Below, piece after piece: positions 1 through 8,348 of a stretch of DNA of 34,387 nt (positions within the stretch are counted from its first letter, which is position 1; each line of letters opens with the position of its first letter). This DNA is from Acidiferrobacteraceae bacterium (lineage in GTDB: Bacteria > Pseudomonadota > Gammaproteobacteria > Acidiferrobacterales > SZUA-150). A program made the translations under genes and the position numbers. Below the pieces are notes generated by a model. It saw nothing but the letters and a program-made list of their open reading frames with translations, did not search any database and was not told the DNA's origin. The stretch lies in assembly GCA_003228915.1 (NCBI GenBank), contig QIGL01000101.1, forward strand, positions 1 through 34,387, given 5' to 3'.

Positions 1-84
1 AAGTGGTTGTTGGGCCATATAGAAAAATGGCTGAATCAGGCTGGCAATAATGTCCTAACCGGAACCGCGCCTAATATCCCATAA
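1..84 (+). CDS. 3' end of an upstream gene (27 codons, partial)
   Basis: The first frame of the window is open from base 1 to a TAA at 82-84 and would encode a 27-residue C-terminal tail (starts KWLLGHIEKW, ends GTAPNIP). The other two forward frames hit stops sooner. The tail looks like an amphipathic helix followed by a short loop, which is plausible protein, but too little is present to name a family. A long reverse-strand frame over the same bases is low-complexity, rich in Ala/Pro/Ser, and looks spurious. That this is a real gene end is inferred from its position and openness only. Confidence 0.3.
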   Translation, partial: KWLLGHIEKWLNQAGNNVLTGTAPNIP

Positions 85-282
85 ATACTAGTGGGAACCA
101 AGGGATTTGACGATAAAAGGCCTATAATAGACGCTGAAAATAACTTGAGTAATGATTTGACGTTTTGTTGCGGTGCCACTGCCGGGTAATATGCCGATAT
201 GATAAAAATCAATCTACATGCAGACATGAAACTCTTAAACAGTAAGCACGTCATACCCGCGGACGACTGCATGGACGCAGGA

Positions 283-361
283 GGTAGGGCGACGCACGAC
301 TCCAGGGATGGAGGAGGTAGAGCAACGCATGGAGCAGTTGCCGAGGAAGCCAAAGCCGAGG
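283..361. repeat. Dispersed repeat with GGTAGRGCRACGCA motif, two direct copies
   Basis: The motif GGTAG-GGC-GACGCA occurs at 283-296 and again as GGTAG-AGC-AACGCA at 316-329, 33 bases apart. It is followed by GCCAAAGCCGAG at 349-360. The same two blocks recur in the same order at 27309-27322 and 27327-27339, so this is a dispersed intergenic repeat. The short reading frames crossing it give low-complexity proteins and are not convincing genes. The rest of 85-535 shows no gene. Confidence 0.55.
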
Positions 362-425
362 CGTGTATCCAGGGCTGCAAACCAGAATGACTAGATTCTG
401 ACCGCCAGGAAGGCGGAAATGCAAT

Positions 426-462
426 AGAATTGTCGGGAACAATTCTTGCCCGTTTCCACGGG
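426..462. repeat. Two adjacent hairpins; second is a CCCGT-TTCC-ACGGG dyad
   Basis: Bases 426-433 (AGAATTGT) pair with 439-446 (ACAATTCT) around a 5-base loop. They are followed by CCCGT (449-453), loop TTCC, ACGGG (458-462). The second dyad has the same core and loop as palindromes at 29425-29452, 31524-31543 and, with loop TGCC, 16336-16355. It is a degenerate member of a short palindromic intergenic family. Confidence 0.55.
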
Positions 463-535
463 AATGACGGAGTTGTGTCTCAGGCCCTGTTGATCCGTCA
501 ACAAAATATGATCCAGTAACTAACAGTGATTAAAA

Positions 536-817
536 ATGCAAGAACTTGAAATTGAAGATATAACATTAGGTGAAGGCCAGGAAGCAACGGGTCGCGGCCA
601 AACTGTGATTGTCCATTATACCGGCTGGCTTGAGGACGGCACTAAGTTTGATTCCAGTCTCGACCGGAATGAGGTCTTCCAGTTTCCGCTTGATGTTTCA
701 TATGTCATTAAAGGTTGGGACCAGGGTGTCGTGGGCATGAAGGTCGGTGGCAAACGAAAATTAACCGTCCCGTCACATCCTGGTTACGGTGAAAACGGCG
801 CGGGTGAGCCACCCTGA
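536..817 (+). CDS. FKBP-type peptidyl-prolyl cis-trans isomerase, 3' end frameshifted
   Basis: This is an FKBP-fold peptidyl-prolyl isomerase. The sequence shows the family pattern: [18 protein letters not shown] near residues 23-40, [20 protein letters not shown] near 57-77, then [12 protein letters not shown]. The frame stops at 815-817 after GAGEPP, giving 93 aa, where small FKBPs usually run to about 108-115. The missing C-terminal strand is still present in another frame: 814-849 reads [11 protein letters not shown] and a stop, exactly the normal FKBP ending. The loop before it also lacks residues (usual form: IPPNATL). A small deletion around 806-814 therefore removed part of the loop and shifted the frame. 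The lost strand is in the core of the sheet and carries a pocket aromatic residue, so the 93-aa product is probably inactive, unless this is an assembly error. Confidence 0.8.
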   Translation: MQELEIEDITLGEGQEATGRGQTVIVHYTGWLEDGTKFDSSLDRNEVFQFPLDVSYVIKGWDQGVVGMKVGGKRKLTVPSHPGYGENGAGEPP

Positions 818-880
818 TTTTTGAAATTGAACTACTTGAGATTGCTTGATTGACCTGAATATTTACTGGAGAAAAGCCCT

Positions 881-1459
881 ATGGTGTTAACCCCTTCTAC
901 CATGCTCGAACTTGGCACAGCGGCGCCGGATTTTTCCTTGCCTGGTACAAACGGAAAAACAATATCACTGGCAGATTTTTCTGACAAAAAAGCCTTGCTG
1001 GTGGTTTTTATGTGCAACCACTGCCCTTATGTGATTCATTTAAAATCTGCCCTGGCGACATTCGCCCGGGACTATGAACCCAAAGGCCTGGCAGTGGTGG
1101 GTATTAACAGTAACGATGTTGAGAATTATCCCGACGATAGCCTGGAAAAAATGGCACTCGATGTTAGCGAGCTAGGTTATGGTTTCCCCTATCTCCTGGA
1201 TGAGAGCCAGGCAGTTGCCAAGGCCTACCAGGCGGCCTGCACGCCTGATTTTTTTCTGTTCGATAAAAACAGGGTGCTTGTTTATCGCGGCCAGTTTGAT
1301 GGCAGTCGTCCCAATAATAATGTACCCGTGACCGGCAAAGACCTGGGCGCTGCGGTCGAAACGTGCCTGGCAGGGCAACCCCTTGCCAAGGAACAACTTG
1401 CCAGTATGGGCTGTAATATTAAATGGAAACCCGGCAATGAACCGGATTATTTTGGTTAA
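881..1459 (+). CDS. Thioredoxin-fold protein of the AhpC/TSA-like (PRX-like) family
   Basis: 192 aa, matching the single-domain redoxin family often annotated as thioredoxin family protein. Residues 10-45 read as a peroxiredoxin start (LGTAAPDFSLPG, then VVFMCNHCPY) with a CxxC pair at Cys45 and Cys48. The C-terminal SMGCNIKWKPG segment is typical of this family. No signal peptide is seen, so a cytoplasmic thiol-disulfide or peroxide role is expected; the physiological substrate is unknown. ATG at 881 lies 31 bases after the end of the displaced FKBP frame, and the Nudix gene follows 35 bases downstream, so the three may be co-transcribed. Confidence 0.85.
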   Translation: MVLTPSTMLELGTAAPDFSLPGTNGKTISLADFSDKKALLVVFMCNHCPYVIHLKSALATFARDYEPKGLAVVGINSNDVENYPDDSLEKMALDVSELGYGFPYLLDESQAVAKAYQAACTPDFFLFDKNRVLVYRGQFDGSRPNNNVPVTGKDLGAAVETCLAGQPLAKEQLASMGCNIKWKPGNEPDYFG

Positions 1460-1494
1460 TTAAATATGTATAAAATAAACGAAGCATTAACGTC

Positions 1495-2076
1495 ATGAAA
1501 TATTGTAATCAATGTGGCGCCCCGGTTGAGATAAAAGTGCCCGCGGGCGATAACCTGCCCAGGCATGTGTGTGTTTCCTGCGACATTATTCATTATCAAA
1601 ACCCGAAAGTGGTGGCGGGGTGTATTCCGGAAATGGATGGAAAAATTCTTTTATGCAAACGTGCAATTGAACCCCGTTACGGGCTGTGGACTTTGCCGGC
1701 AGGATTTATGGAAAACAATGAAACCACGGCGCAAGCGGCTGCCCGCGAGGCGCTCGAGGAAGCAAAAGCACGGGTAACCATCCTGAGTCTCTATACCATG
1801 TTTAGCCTGCCCCATATTGACCAGGTTTATATCATGTACCGTGGCAAACTGGAAAATGCTGATTTTGGTCCGGGCAGTGAAAGCCTGGAAGTTGAGTTAT
1901 ATGAAGAAAAAGATATTCCCTGGGAGTCGCTGGCGTTCCCGGTGATTACGGAAACATTACGATTGTATTATCGTGAATCTGCGGCAGGCCGGTTTACAAC
2001 ACACAGCGGAGATATATGGAAAACATCTCGTGCGACTAAAGACTACCGGCTCGAGATGCTGAAAAAAGACAATTAG
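1495..2076 (+). CDS. Nudix hydrolase with N-terminal zinc ribbon
   Basis: 193 aa. A zinc ribbon at the N terminus is shown by two Cys pairs (CNQC at 4-7 and CVSC at 26-29). The Nudix box follows at residues 70-92: G70, E76, R84-E85, E88-E89. The usual Gly of REUXEEXGU is Lys91. This layout (Nudix_N_2 ribbon plus Nudix) is that of bacterial ADP-ribose/NAD-type pyrophosphatases related to NudC-like enzymes. The reaction is hydrolysis of a nucleoside diphosphate linked to X; the exact substrate cannot be read from the sequence. The catalytic glutamates are intact. It is cytoplasmic and follows the redoxin gene by 35 bases. Confidence 0.88.
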   Translation: MKYCNQCGAPVEIKVPAGDNLPRHVCVSCDIIHYQNPKVVAGCIPEMDGKILLCKRAIEPRYGLWTLPAGFMENNETTAQAAAREALEEAKARVTILSLYTMFSLPHIDQVYIMYRGKLENADFGPGSESLEVELYEEKDIPWESLAFPVITETLRLYYRESAAGRFTTHSGDIWKTSRATKDYRLEMLKKDN

Positions 2077-2135
2077 TGAAAAATGATTAAAGAAAAATTA
2101 TAAAACTCAAACTTAAGCTTTAACTTATATAAAGA

Positions 2136-2327
2136 TTATACCGGCAGTACGTTTGTCCAGAATTCAACATCAGATTTGAACTGGATATATTTCCAGGCTT
2201 TGCTGGCGAGATAACTCGCAGCAGAAATCGTCGACATGGCAATCACGATTAACATGGCGGCTTGATTGAATTCATTGGCAGAGTTGCCAAGTACCCAAAG
2301 TAAAACATCATATTCTTCTTTTGACAT
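2136..2327 (-). CDS. Possible small membrane protein (63 aa)
   Basis: A 63-residue reading frame with one hydrophobic segment (AAMLIVIAMSTISAASYLA, residues about 23-41), an acidic start (MSKEEYDVLL) and a mixed tail. The composition looks like a real inner-membrane miniprotein and it is not a shadow of a larger gene. No good Shine-Dalgarno sequence precedes ATG 2327 (upstream reads CGGCAAAAACTT), which lowers confidence. No family recognised. The bases 2328-2631 between it and the PilZ gene hold no convincing gene; they contain a run of eight T followed by a G-rich tract (2527-2549). Confidence 0.4.
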   Translation of the reverse strand: MSKEEYDVLLWVLGNSANEFNQAAMLIVIAMSTISAASYLASKAWKYIQFKSDVEFWTNVLPV

Positions 2328-2631
2328 AAGTTTTTGCCGTATTTATTATCCAGTTGCACTGAGCTAGTGTTTGCTTGCAGGGTTCTTATAGTAACGCGAT
2401 TAGGGCGTGTGGTAACAACAAAAACCCCTTGGATCGATAAGCTGTATCGCTCCTGCGACGAATGACCCTGTAACCCTGAAAATACTGTGCGAAAGACAAC
2501 AAGGACATCCAGTAAATGGATTAATGTTTTTTTTGGGGGAGGAGGGGGTATTAAAAAGGTGTAACGGGTTATTACTGGCCAAGTCCTTTTGGCCGCTTTA
2601 TTTAATATAGGCCTTGTCAATATTTACCAGC

Positions 2632-3036
2632 TTAATTCCAGAAAGTATGACCGCCTGGTACATCAGTTGGTTTGGCTTTCGACTCTTCCGGCATTCTTAA
2701 TGCCGCTTTCGACATCCAGGAAAACATCAAGTCAGCCAGGAGGTCAAAATCCTGTGCGCTCATGTTAATGAACTTGATGCCGCAGCCCTGTTCTTCCGTG
2801 TAAGTAACTTGTCCTTCAAGTGCGATCATGGGCAGGCCGTTATTATCCAGGATACTTACATTAATGATTGAGTCAGCTGGAGGTGGACTAACAGGCATGT
2901 CAATATAACCACCGCCAAAGCCAACATTACGCGTAGTACAGCCTGATACCGGCATATTATTAAATATAATTGCCGCTTTCATGGCCGTGGCCCGACGCGG
3001 ATTTTGACGACGTTCGCCGCCGTTGAATCTTGTCAT
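2632..3036 (-). CDS. PilZ-domain protein (probable c-di-GMP receptor)
   Basis: 134 aa, a single PilZ domain. The N-terminal arginine motif of PilZ (RxxxR) is seen as RRQNPRR near residues 9-15. The second motif, normally D/NxSxxG, appears as TRNVGFGGGYID around residues 36-47, with Val in place of Ser. The following strands (ALEGQVTYTEEQGCGIKFI) fit the PilZ barrel. PilZ domains bind cyclic di-GMP and usually alter motility, adhesion or envelope functions. A membrane GGDEF protein and an HD-GYP protein lie in the same window. It is transcribed divergently from the DUF2333 gene. Ligand binding is inferred from the motifs. Confidence 0.82.
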   Translation of the reverse strand: MTRFNGGERRQNPRRATAMKAAIIFNNMPVSGCTTRNVGFGGGYIDMPVSPPPADSIINVSILDNNGLPMIALEGQVTYTEEQGCGIKFINMSAQDFDLLADLMFSWMSKAALRMPEESKAKPTDVPGGHTFWN

Positions 3037-3266
3037 AATTATCCCCGTGCACTTTGCAAAAACACCCGGCTCTCATGACCGTTGATGGTGTAATTGCACC
3101 CCGATTTACAAAATGGCTTACACTGTAAAACTTGCCTGATTGTTCGCCATTTACCCCACTTTCGAGCCAAATGATAACACAGCGAACTTACAGCGAGCTT
3201 ACAACTTTAAAAAAAGTTTTAATTGATGTAGATCAGGTAAAATTGCAGAGCCACAGTAAATCAGTC

Positions 3267-3275
3267 TGTTATAAT
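3267..3275 (+). promoter_or_regulatory. Extended -10 promoter element upstream of the DUF2333 gene
   Basis: TGTTATAAT at 3267-3275 is a perfect extended -10 box (TGnTATAAT). No good -35 hexamer sits 17 bases upstream, as is common for extended -10 promoters. Transcription would begin near 3282, about 68 bases before the start codon at 3350. An apparent 76-codon reading frame at 3132-3362 overlaps this promoter and looks spurious. Confidence 0.5.
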
Positions 3276-3349
3276 CGCAACTTGGACAATTTTGTTACAC
3301 TTGCCTGTGATCGGGGCTACAAAAAGAACACAAAAGAGAACGCATTCAT

Positions 3350-4351
3350 ATGGATTATTTAAGCAAATTTCGTAATTTGAAGGGTTGGTCAGGCCTGGTC
3401 CTTGGCCTGGTTTTACTCGGGTCAGGCGCGATCGTAATATTTGGTTGGTTATGGAGTAGCGAGCCCATCGCCTTTGATGTGACAGAGAATGCGCTGCAAC
3501 ATGCCGGTATTACCGAAAATAAGTTGGTGCCGGGTTATGTAATTGGTGCGACATTAAACAGGGTTGCCAGCACCATGCTTGATAAGCCCGGGGGATATAT
3601 TAGTAATGATGTATTCCCGCCCGGGGTGTTTCTCGACAATATATCCAACTGGGAGTTTGGCGTACTGGTCCAGGTCAGGGATTTGGCCCGCGTGATGCGT
3701 AACGATCTTAGTCGTTCACAGTCCCAGTCGGCAGAGGATACGGATTTGGCCAAGGCCGAACCCCTGTTTAATTTCGATAATGAATCGTGGATATTCCCTG
3801 CTACCGAAGACGAATACCGGAAAGCAATATCATCGATAGATCAGTATCTTGGGCGCCTGCAAACGGGAGAGCCGAACCGCGCCCTGTTCCATGCCCGGGC
3901 AGATAACCTGCGTGACTGGCTGGGAATTATTGATAAACGATTGGGTAGTTTGGCGCAAAGACTCAGTGCCAGTGTTGGCCAGGTCAGGGTGGATATGGAT
4001 TCAGCGGCCAAAAAGGGTGCTGGCGAACCCAGCCTGATCGAGGTTAAGACCCCCTGGCTTGAAATTGATGATGTATTTTATGAGGCACGTGGCAGCGCAT
4101 GGGCATTGATCCAATTCCTGCAAGCGGCTGAGGTTGATTTTGCAGACGTGCTTGAGAAAAAGAATGCTGCCATTAGCCTGAAACAAATAATCAGGGATCT
4201 GCAGGCAACCCAGGATACGGTGTGGAGCCCGATGATCCTAAATGGCCGGGGATTTGGCCTGGTTACCAACTACTCGTTGATTATGACCTCGTATATTTCG
4301 CAGGCCAATGCGGCGGTAATTGATTTACGAAACCTGTTGGCCCAGGGTTAA
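3350..4351 (+). CDS. DUF2333 family protein
   Basis: 333 aa, with one transmembrane segment at about residues 15-35 (LVLGLVLLGSGAIVIFGWLW) and a large domain behind it, so probably an inner-membrane protein facing the periplasm. Features that match the DUF2333 family are the post-TM stretch PGYVIGATLNRVASTMLDKPGGYISNDVFPPG (key residues: VPGY, KPGGYI, D, PPG), the LDNISNWEFGVLVQVRD block, and a helical C-terminal half. Family function is not established; it is largely found in gammaproteobacteria. The start at 3350 is supported by an AGAGAA stretch upstream. The gene is divergent from the PilZ gene. Confidence 0.85.
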   Translation: MDYLSKFRNLKGWSGLVLGLVLLGSGAIVIFGWLWSSEPIAFDVTENALQHAGITENKLVPGYVIGATLNRVASTMLDKPGGYISNDVFPPGVFLDNISNWEFGVLVQVRDLARVMRNDLSRSQSQSAEDTDLAKAEPLFNFDNESWIFPATEDEYRKAISSIDQYLGRLQTGEPNRALFHARADNLRDWLGIIDKRLGSLAQRLSASVGQVRVDMDSAAKKGAGEPSLIEVKTPWLEIDDVFYEARGSAWALIQFLQAAEVDFADVLEKKNAAISLKQIIRDLQATQDTVWSPMILNGRGFGLVTNYSLIMTSYISQANAAVIDLRNLLAQG

Positions 4352-4485
4352 ATTAGTAAAGCTGTTAAACCAGTAAAACTGGTTGCCGAGTAAAGCTGAC
4401 GAAAGCGTTGTATTGTGGCAATTGCCATCAGAATTGGCGTAATCAGAACAGGGAGTTTGTTGTTTTTGTGGGGGTCGTAGTACGT

Positions 4486-4525
4486 CACTGTCGCGGACAG
4501 TGTCTGCGGTAACATAAACTGTTAC
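4486..4525. other. Two tandem short hairpins
   Basis: CACTGTC-GCG-GACAGTG at 4486-4502 and GTAACA-TAAAC-TGTTAC at 4509-4525 are perfect dyads. They lie between the 3' ends of the DUF2333 gene (plus) and the 47-aa gene (minus). Neither has a U-run on either strand, so they are not typical intrinsic terminators. They could still protect or end convergent transcripts. Confidence 0.5.
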
Positions 4526-4560
4526 AGCGAACTACTTGGCCTGAATGATTTCGGCCGGAA

Positions 4561-4704
4561 TTACTTCGTTAGGTGGCTGTGTTCTCCGCCGGCAATCTTG
4601 GTGGTGATTTCACGATCAGTATAATTACTTGATCTTCTGGCCATACTGCCAAAAACCATTGCCACTACAATTGCGACGATAAGCCAAGCTGCTAAAATCC
4701 ACAT
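4561..4704 (-). CDS. Small membrane protein, 47 aa
   Basis: A short gene missed by a length cut-off. On the minus strand a Shine-Dalgarno sequence (AAGAGGAACGTAAT) precedes ATG 4704 with good spacing. The product begins MWILAAWLIVAIVVAMVFG, a clear single transmembrane helix. A basic, polar tail follows (SMARRSSNYTDREITTKIAG) and ends at TAA 4561-4563. The pattern of N-terminal helix with a positively charged cytoplasmic edge is that of inner-membrane miniproteins. No family recognised. The real ribosome site, hydrophobic helix and clean charge distribution make it likely to be translated. Confidence 0.6.
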   Translation of the reverse strand: MWILAAWLIVAIVVAMVFGSMARRSSNYTDREITTKIAGGEHSHLTK

Positions 4705-5063
4705 ATTACGTTCCTCTTTTTTATGTCCCTATTTACCCACTGATATTGGGTCATTTAATTATTTTTAAATGCTCCAGTCCGTTGTGGGATGAAAATACTC
4801 CCTTTTCTGGAATAATTCCAATTTTATGACCATAAGAAACTGCTGATTTTACCTGTATTGCCAGGTATGTGATTAATGGGTATTGCGAGCAGATCAATGG
4901 TAGGCAATAAAACCATAAAAAACAGTATGTTATGTAATGTTTAGGCTGCTTTACCCGTGTTGTTCAGGAGATACAGTTTATATCTACATTAATTATTTTG
5001 AGTCGACTGGATGGGCTTGGCAGCCTCGGGTAAGGTTGTGACAAATCCTCTGAGAATTAAGCT
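4705..5063. other. Intergenic region, no gene seen
   Basis: AT-rich, with no coding frame or strong repeat. It must contain the divergent promoters of the 47-aa gene (minus) and the acyl synthetase gene (plus), but no single box pair stands out. Confidence 0.4.
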
Positions 5064-6581
5064 ATGCAATTACATCTTAAATTTATTGAGACCGCCAAAC
5101 GTCAAGGCAACAAACTGGCGTTTATAGATCGATCCAGAGATAAACGGGTCACTTACCGGCAGGCGCTTATTGGCAGCCTGTTACTCTGGCGCCATTTCAA
5201 AAAATTAGATGAACGTTACGTCGGTATTTTGATGCCGAATTCTGCTGGTTGTGGTCTTTCGATCCTGGCCGTACTCATGGCAGGAAAAATCCCCGTCATG
5301 ATTAATTATGCAACCGGCGCCGAACAAAATATTAAATTCGCCAGGCGCAAGTGTGGATTTCAAACCGTCTTAACATCGGGCGCTTTCCTGGAAAAAATCC
5401 AGTGCCCAAAAAGTGACGGCATGGTTTTTGTTGATACCATCGCTAAAGGGGCGAGTGTTTTTGAAAAACTCAGGGCGGCGATAATAAGTGCGATGCCTGC
5501 TTCCCTGATTAAACGAAAAGTTTGCTCGGGATCCGACGACGATATCCTGTTAATACTGTTTACCAGCGGCAGTGAAAAAGAACCAAAAGCAGTACAGCTC
5601 AGTCATCGAAATATTAGTAGTAATAATGATGCCTGTACCGAGTTGTATGCGTGTAAATCTGAAGACATCATGCTTTCGGTGCTGCCCATGTTTCATGTTT
5701 TTGGACAATCGATCACATTCTGGCTGCCGATTTGCATGGGCATGACTATTGTCACCTATGCCAATCCCCTTGATTTCAAAACCATTGCCAGGATTATCAG
5801 GGATGATCGTCCAACTATTATAGTAGCGACGCCATTTTTTCTGGCTGGGTTTGTTCGCCAGTCAAAACCGGGTGATTTTACCTCCATTCGTTTTGCTATT
5901 GCCGGGGCCGATAAACTCCCGGACTGGTTGCGGGAAGAATATAGAACCAAGCACCAGGTAGAACTGTTTGAAGGCTACGGGGCCACGGAAACTTCACCTG
6001 TCATCACCGCTAATAGCCCGGGATTCAATAAACCTGGCAGTATTGGCAGGCCCTTGCCTGGTGTCCAGGTCAAAATTGTTGACATTGATAGCGGTAAATT
6101 ACTTAACCAGGGCCAGGAAGGTAAAATTCTTGTCAAAGGCGAGCTCGTGATGAAGGGTTACCTTGGCGATCTCGAAGAAACCGCCTTGCGAATTGAGGAC
6201 GGTTGGTATGAGACGGGTGATATGGGTCTGGAGGATGAAACGGGCTATTACTGGCACCGCGGGCGATTGAAGCGTTTTATTAAAATCGGCGGTGAAATGG
6301 TATCGCTGGTACAAGTTGAGGCAGTGCTGGAAAACGTACTGCCGGCAGCGTGCGAATGCTGTGCCGTGGAAATACCGGATAAACGTAAAGGCGCGATTGT
6401 CGGGGTCGCGTTATCCGAAGCCATTGATGAAACGGCAGTTCGCAATGCCATTAGTAAATTATTACCCGCGATTGCTATACCCCGCCATTTTTTAGTGATG
6501 AAAGAATTACCAAAAATGGGTAGTGGTAAAGTAGATTTTCGAACGACCCAGATTTTGTTTCAGGAAAAACTCACTGGTTAA
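5064..6581 (+). CDS. Acyl-ACP/acyl-CoA synthetase, AMP-forming (Aas-type ligase domain)
   Basis: 505 aa, an adenylate-forming ligase. Motifs in order: phosphate-binding LFTSGSEKEPKAVQLSH near residue 170, GYGATE near 309, YETGD near 380, RLKRFIKIGGEMVSL near 400-415, and MGSGKVDF near 488-495 with the catalytic Lys. The TSGSE loop and the FIKIGGEMVSL hinge are closest to the C-terminal acyl-ACP synthetase half of Aas, here without the acyltransferase half. It should activate a fatty acid with ATP to acyl-AMP and pass it to ACP or CoA, for example to recycle fatty acids or lysophospholipid. It is cytoplasmic or membrane-associated. The substrate is inferred. It converges with djlA, 38 bases between stops. 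Confidence 0.82.
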   Translation: MQLHLKFIETAKRQGNKLAFIDRSRDKRVTYRQALIGSLLLWRHFKKLDERYVGILMPNSAGCGLSILAVLMAGKIPVMINYATGAEQNIKFARRKCGFQTVLTSGAFLEKIQCPKSDGMVFVDTIAKGASVFEKLRAAIISAMPASLIKRKVCSGSDDDILLILFTSGSEKEPKAVQLSHRNISSNNDACTELYACKSEDIMLSVLPMFHVFGQSITFWLPICMGMTIVTYANPLDFKTIARIIRDDRPTIIVATPFFLAGFVRQSKPGDFTSIRFAIAGADKLPDWLREEYRTKHQVELFEGYGATETSPVITANSPGFNKPGSIGRPLPGVQVKIVDIDSGKLLNQGQEGKILVKGELVMKGYLGDLEETALRIEDGWYETGDMGLEDETGYYWHRGRLKRFIKIGGEMVSLVQVEAVLENVLPAACECCAVEIPDKRKGAIVGVALSEAIDETAVRNAISKLLPAIAIPRHFLVMKELPKMGSGKVDFRTTQILFQEKLTG

Positions 6582-6619
6582 GAGGCCGGCTATGCAGAAA
6601 CCCGGACTGGAATCCCGAC

Positions 6620-7420
6620 CTAGAATCCACGGCTCTCACGAATAGTATTATATGCGACCTTGATTTCGTGGGTTTTTTGGCCAGCGAGTTTCATCATTTC
6701 TTCCGGTAACCCCTTTGCCACCAGTTTGTCAGGATGGTGCTGGCTCATGAGGCGACGATATGCTTTTTTGATTTCTGCAGGTTTACTGGCCGCGCTTATA
6801 CCCAGCACATTGTAAGCCTCCTGGATCCTGGTTTTTGAAGATTTTCCTGCCGGACCCGAACCGGTAAAATGTGACTGGGACTTGACCATGGCTTCGAGAC
6901 GGGCAAGATCCTGCTGGCTGAATCCAAGCGCATCACAAACATCTCGCAGGACTTTTTGTTCAGCTGGATGAATTACACCATCGGCATAGGCTGCATGGAT
7001 TTGTATTTCGAGAAACATTTGCATGAGCGTATGGCGCCGCCGGCATTCCCTGCGAAATTGTTCCAATACTGCTTTAAACGGGAATGTTGATGATTTACCT
7101 TCACTGAATAAACGTTTGGCAGCCACTTGCTGGTCAGGCGACAACTGCATTTGATCCATCACGGATTGCGCCAGCTGAATTTCGTCCTGGGTCACTTTGC
7201 CATCTGCCTTGCAAATATGGCCCATAACAGAAAATGTTGCGGCAAAAAAAGCGCTTTGAATACGTTCACGATTGGCTGGTCCACCCAGGCTTTCACGACC
7301 TTCCTGGCCCTGGCTACTACTGTCAAACTGATGACCAAGTGACGCACCCAGGAGTGCGCCCAGCGGCCCACCCAGCATGAAACCAAAAGTACCACCCAGA
7401 ATTTTCCCCCACCAGCTCAT
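6620..7420 (-). CDS. djlA: Membrane-anchored J-domain co-chaperone DjlA
   Basis: 266 aa, matching DjlA in size and order. A glycine-rich N-terminal transmembrane helix (residues about 7-29, GGTFGFMLGGPLGALLGASL, with GxxxG spacing) is the dimerising anchor. A TerB-like helical domain spans about 55-180 (HICKADGKVTQDE and HAAYADGVIHPAEQ repeats). A C-terminal J domain spans about 200-266 with the HPD tripeptide at 229-231. DjlA stimulates DnaK ATPase from the cytoplasmic face of the inner membrane and is linked to envelope stress. The start MSWWGKILGG is the family norm. It converges with the acyl synthetase gene. Confidence 0.93.
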   Translation of the reverse strand: MSWWGKILGGTFGFMLGGPLGALLGASLGHQFDSSSQGQEGRESLGGPANRERIQSAFFAATFSVMGHICKADGKVTQDEIQLAQSVMDQMQLSPDQQVAAKRLFSEGKSSTFPFKAVLEQFRRECRRRHTLMQMFLEIQIHAAYADGVIHPAEQKVLRDVCDALGFSQQDLARLEAMVKSQSHFTGSGPAGKSSKTRIQEAYNVLGISAASKPAEIKKAYRRLMSQHHPDKLVAKGLPEEMMKLAGQKTHEIKVAYNTIRESRGF

Positions 7421-7565
7421 CGGCCAGCACTCCGCATAGCAAGATTTTTATGATTTTTATAAAGGGGCATGTAAACTCGCATAAAATATTATCCAGGGCT
7501 TGTAAATTATCAGAGAAGATACCATATTCAATACCCGTATTACCTCTTAAATGTTGGAGCACATA

Positions 7566-7985
7566 ATGGACGAAGAATTAAAACAAAATATTACAGAACA
7601 CGGCACGTGGATACGTGTTTTTTACATGGCCATATTTTTTCTTATTTATAGTGTCGCTGAAGCCGTATTGGCAGCCGTCGTTGTATTTCAGTTTCTCTCC
7701 AGGTTAATTACTGGAAATATTAATGAAAAGCTATTGACGCTTGGCGCAAATCTTAGTTTATTTGCCTACGAAATCTTGATGTTTCTGACCTACAACTCGG
7801 AAATAAAACCTTTTCCCTTCGGCGAATGGCCGCAAAATTCTAATACGGCCAATGATAATAATAGTCCTGCAAAAAACGTAGCAAAAGGTAATCCCAAAAA
7901 AAAATCTCCTAAAGTAACGACTATTAAAAAAGATAGTTCCAAAAAAGATAATTCCAGTGATGATGCTGAAAATAGCGGTATTTAA
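7566..7985 (+). CDS. DUF4389 membrane protein
   Basis: About 140 aa. The first 90 residues match DUF4389: two transmembrane helices (about 19-45 and 60-78), the QFLSRLITG turn, and the conserved FLTYNSEIKPFPFGEWP end. The remaining 50 residues are a disordered Lys/Ser/Asn-rich tail typical of the family in gammaproteobacteria. The start is placed at ATG 7566 rather than ATG 7551. The Shine-Dalgarno GGAG at 7556-7559 lies six bases before 7566 and would be inside the gene with the earlier start. Function unknown. It is divergent from djlA. Confidence 0.85.
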   Translation: MDEELKQNITEHGTWIRVFYMAIFFLIYSVAEAVLAAVVVFQFLSRLITGNINEKLLTLGANLSLFAYEILMFLTYNSEIKPFPFGEWPQNSNTANDNNSPAKNVAKGNPKKKSPKVTTIKKDSSKKDNSSDDAENSGI

Positions 7986-8348
7986 CAGGGCGGCCAAGCG
8001 CCGTAACTAATGGGTTTAGCCTGATTTAGCCAGACTTCAACCAGGTCATTGGGTCAGCACAGAATAATGTTGGCCACCCGAACGACCAGGCAGGTATTTG
8101 ATATTTTCCTGTCTTGCCTGGGTTTTGCCTGGGTCCTGCCTGAATAACGACTGAATTTTCCACCGCTAATGCCAATGCTTGCGACCCATTTCCGAGGCGT
8201 GCGCAGGTACCGGCCGGATACCAGGATCGGGCCTGTCTGGTCGTTTTTCAGACCAATAAATTCAATAAAAAAAGAAAGTGATATATCGCAGTTAGCCACA
8301 CCCATGCTGGCACGATGTATGGCATGAATATTGTATATGTTTGTGACA

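Noticed and set aside
36-380. 114-codon reading frame on the minus strand
   Set aside because: Low-complexity Ala/Pro/Ser protein made by the repeat at 283-361; no ribosome site and no family.
2249-2620. 123-codon minus-strand frame between the small membrane protein and the PilZ gene
   Set aside because: Overlaps the more credible 63-aa gene, and contains a poly-Pro/Lys stretch from the homopolymer tract at 2527-2549.
3132-3362. 76-codon frame ahead of DUF2333
   Set aside because: Covers the promoter region and overlaps the true start; composition unlike a protein.
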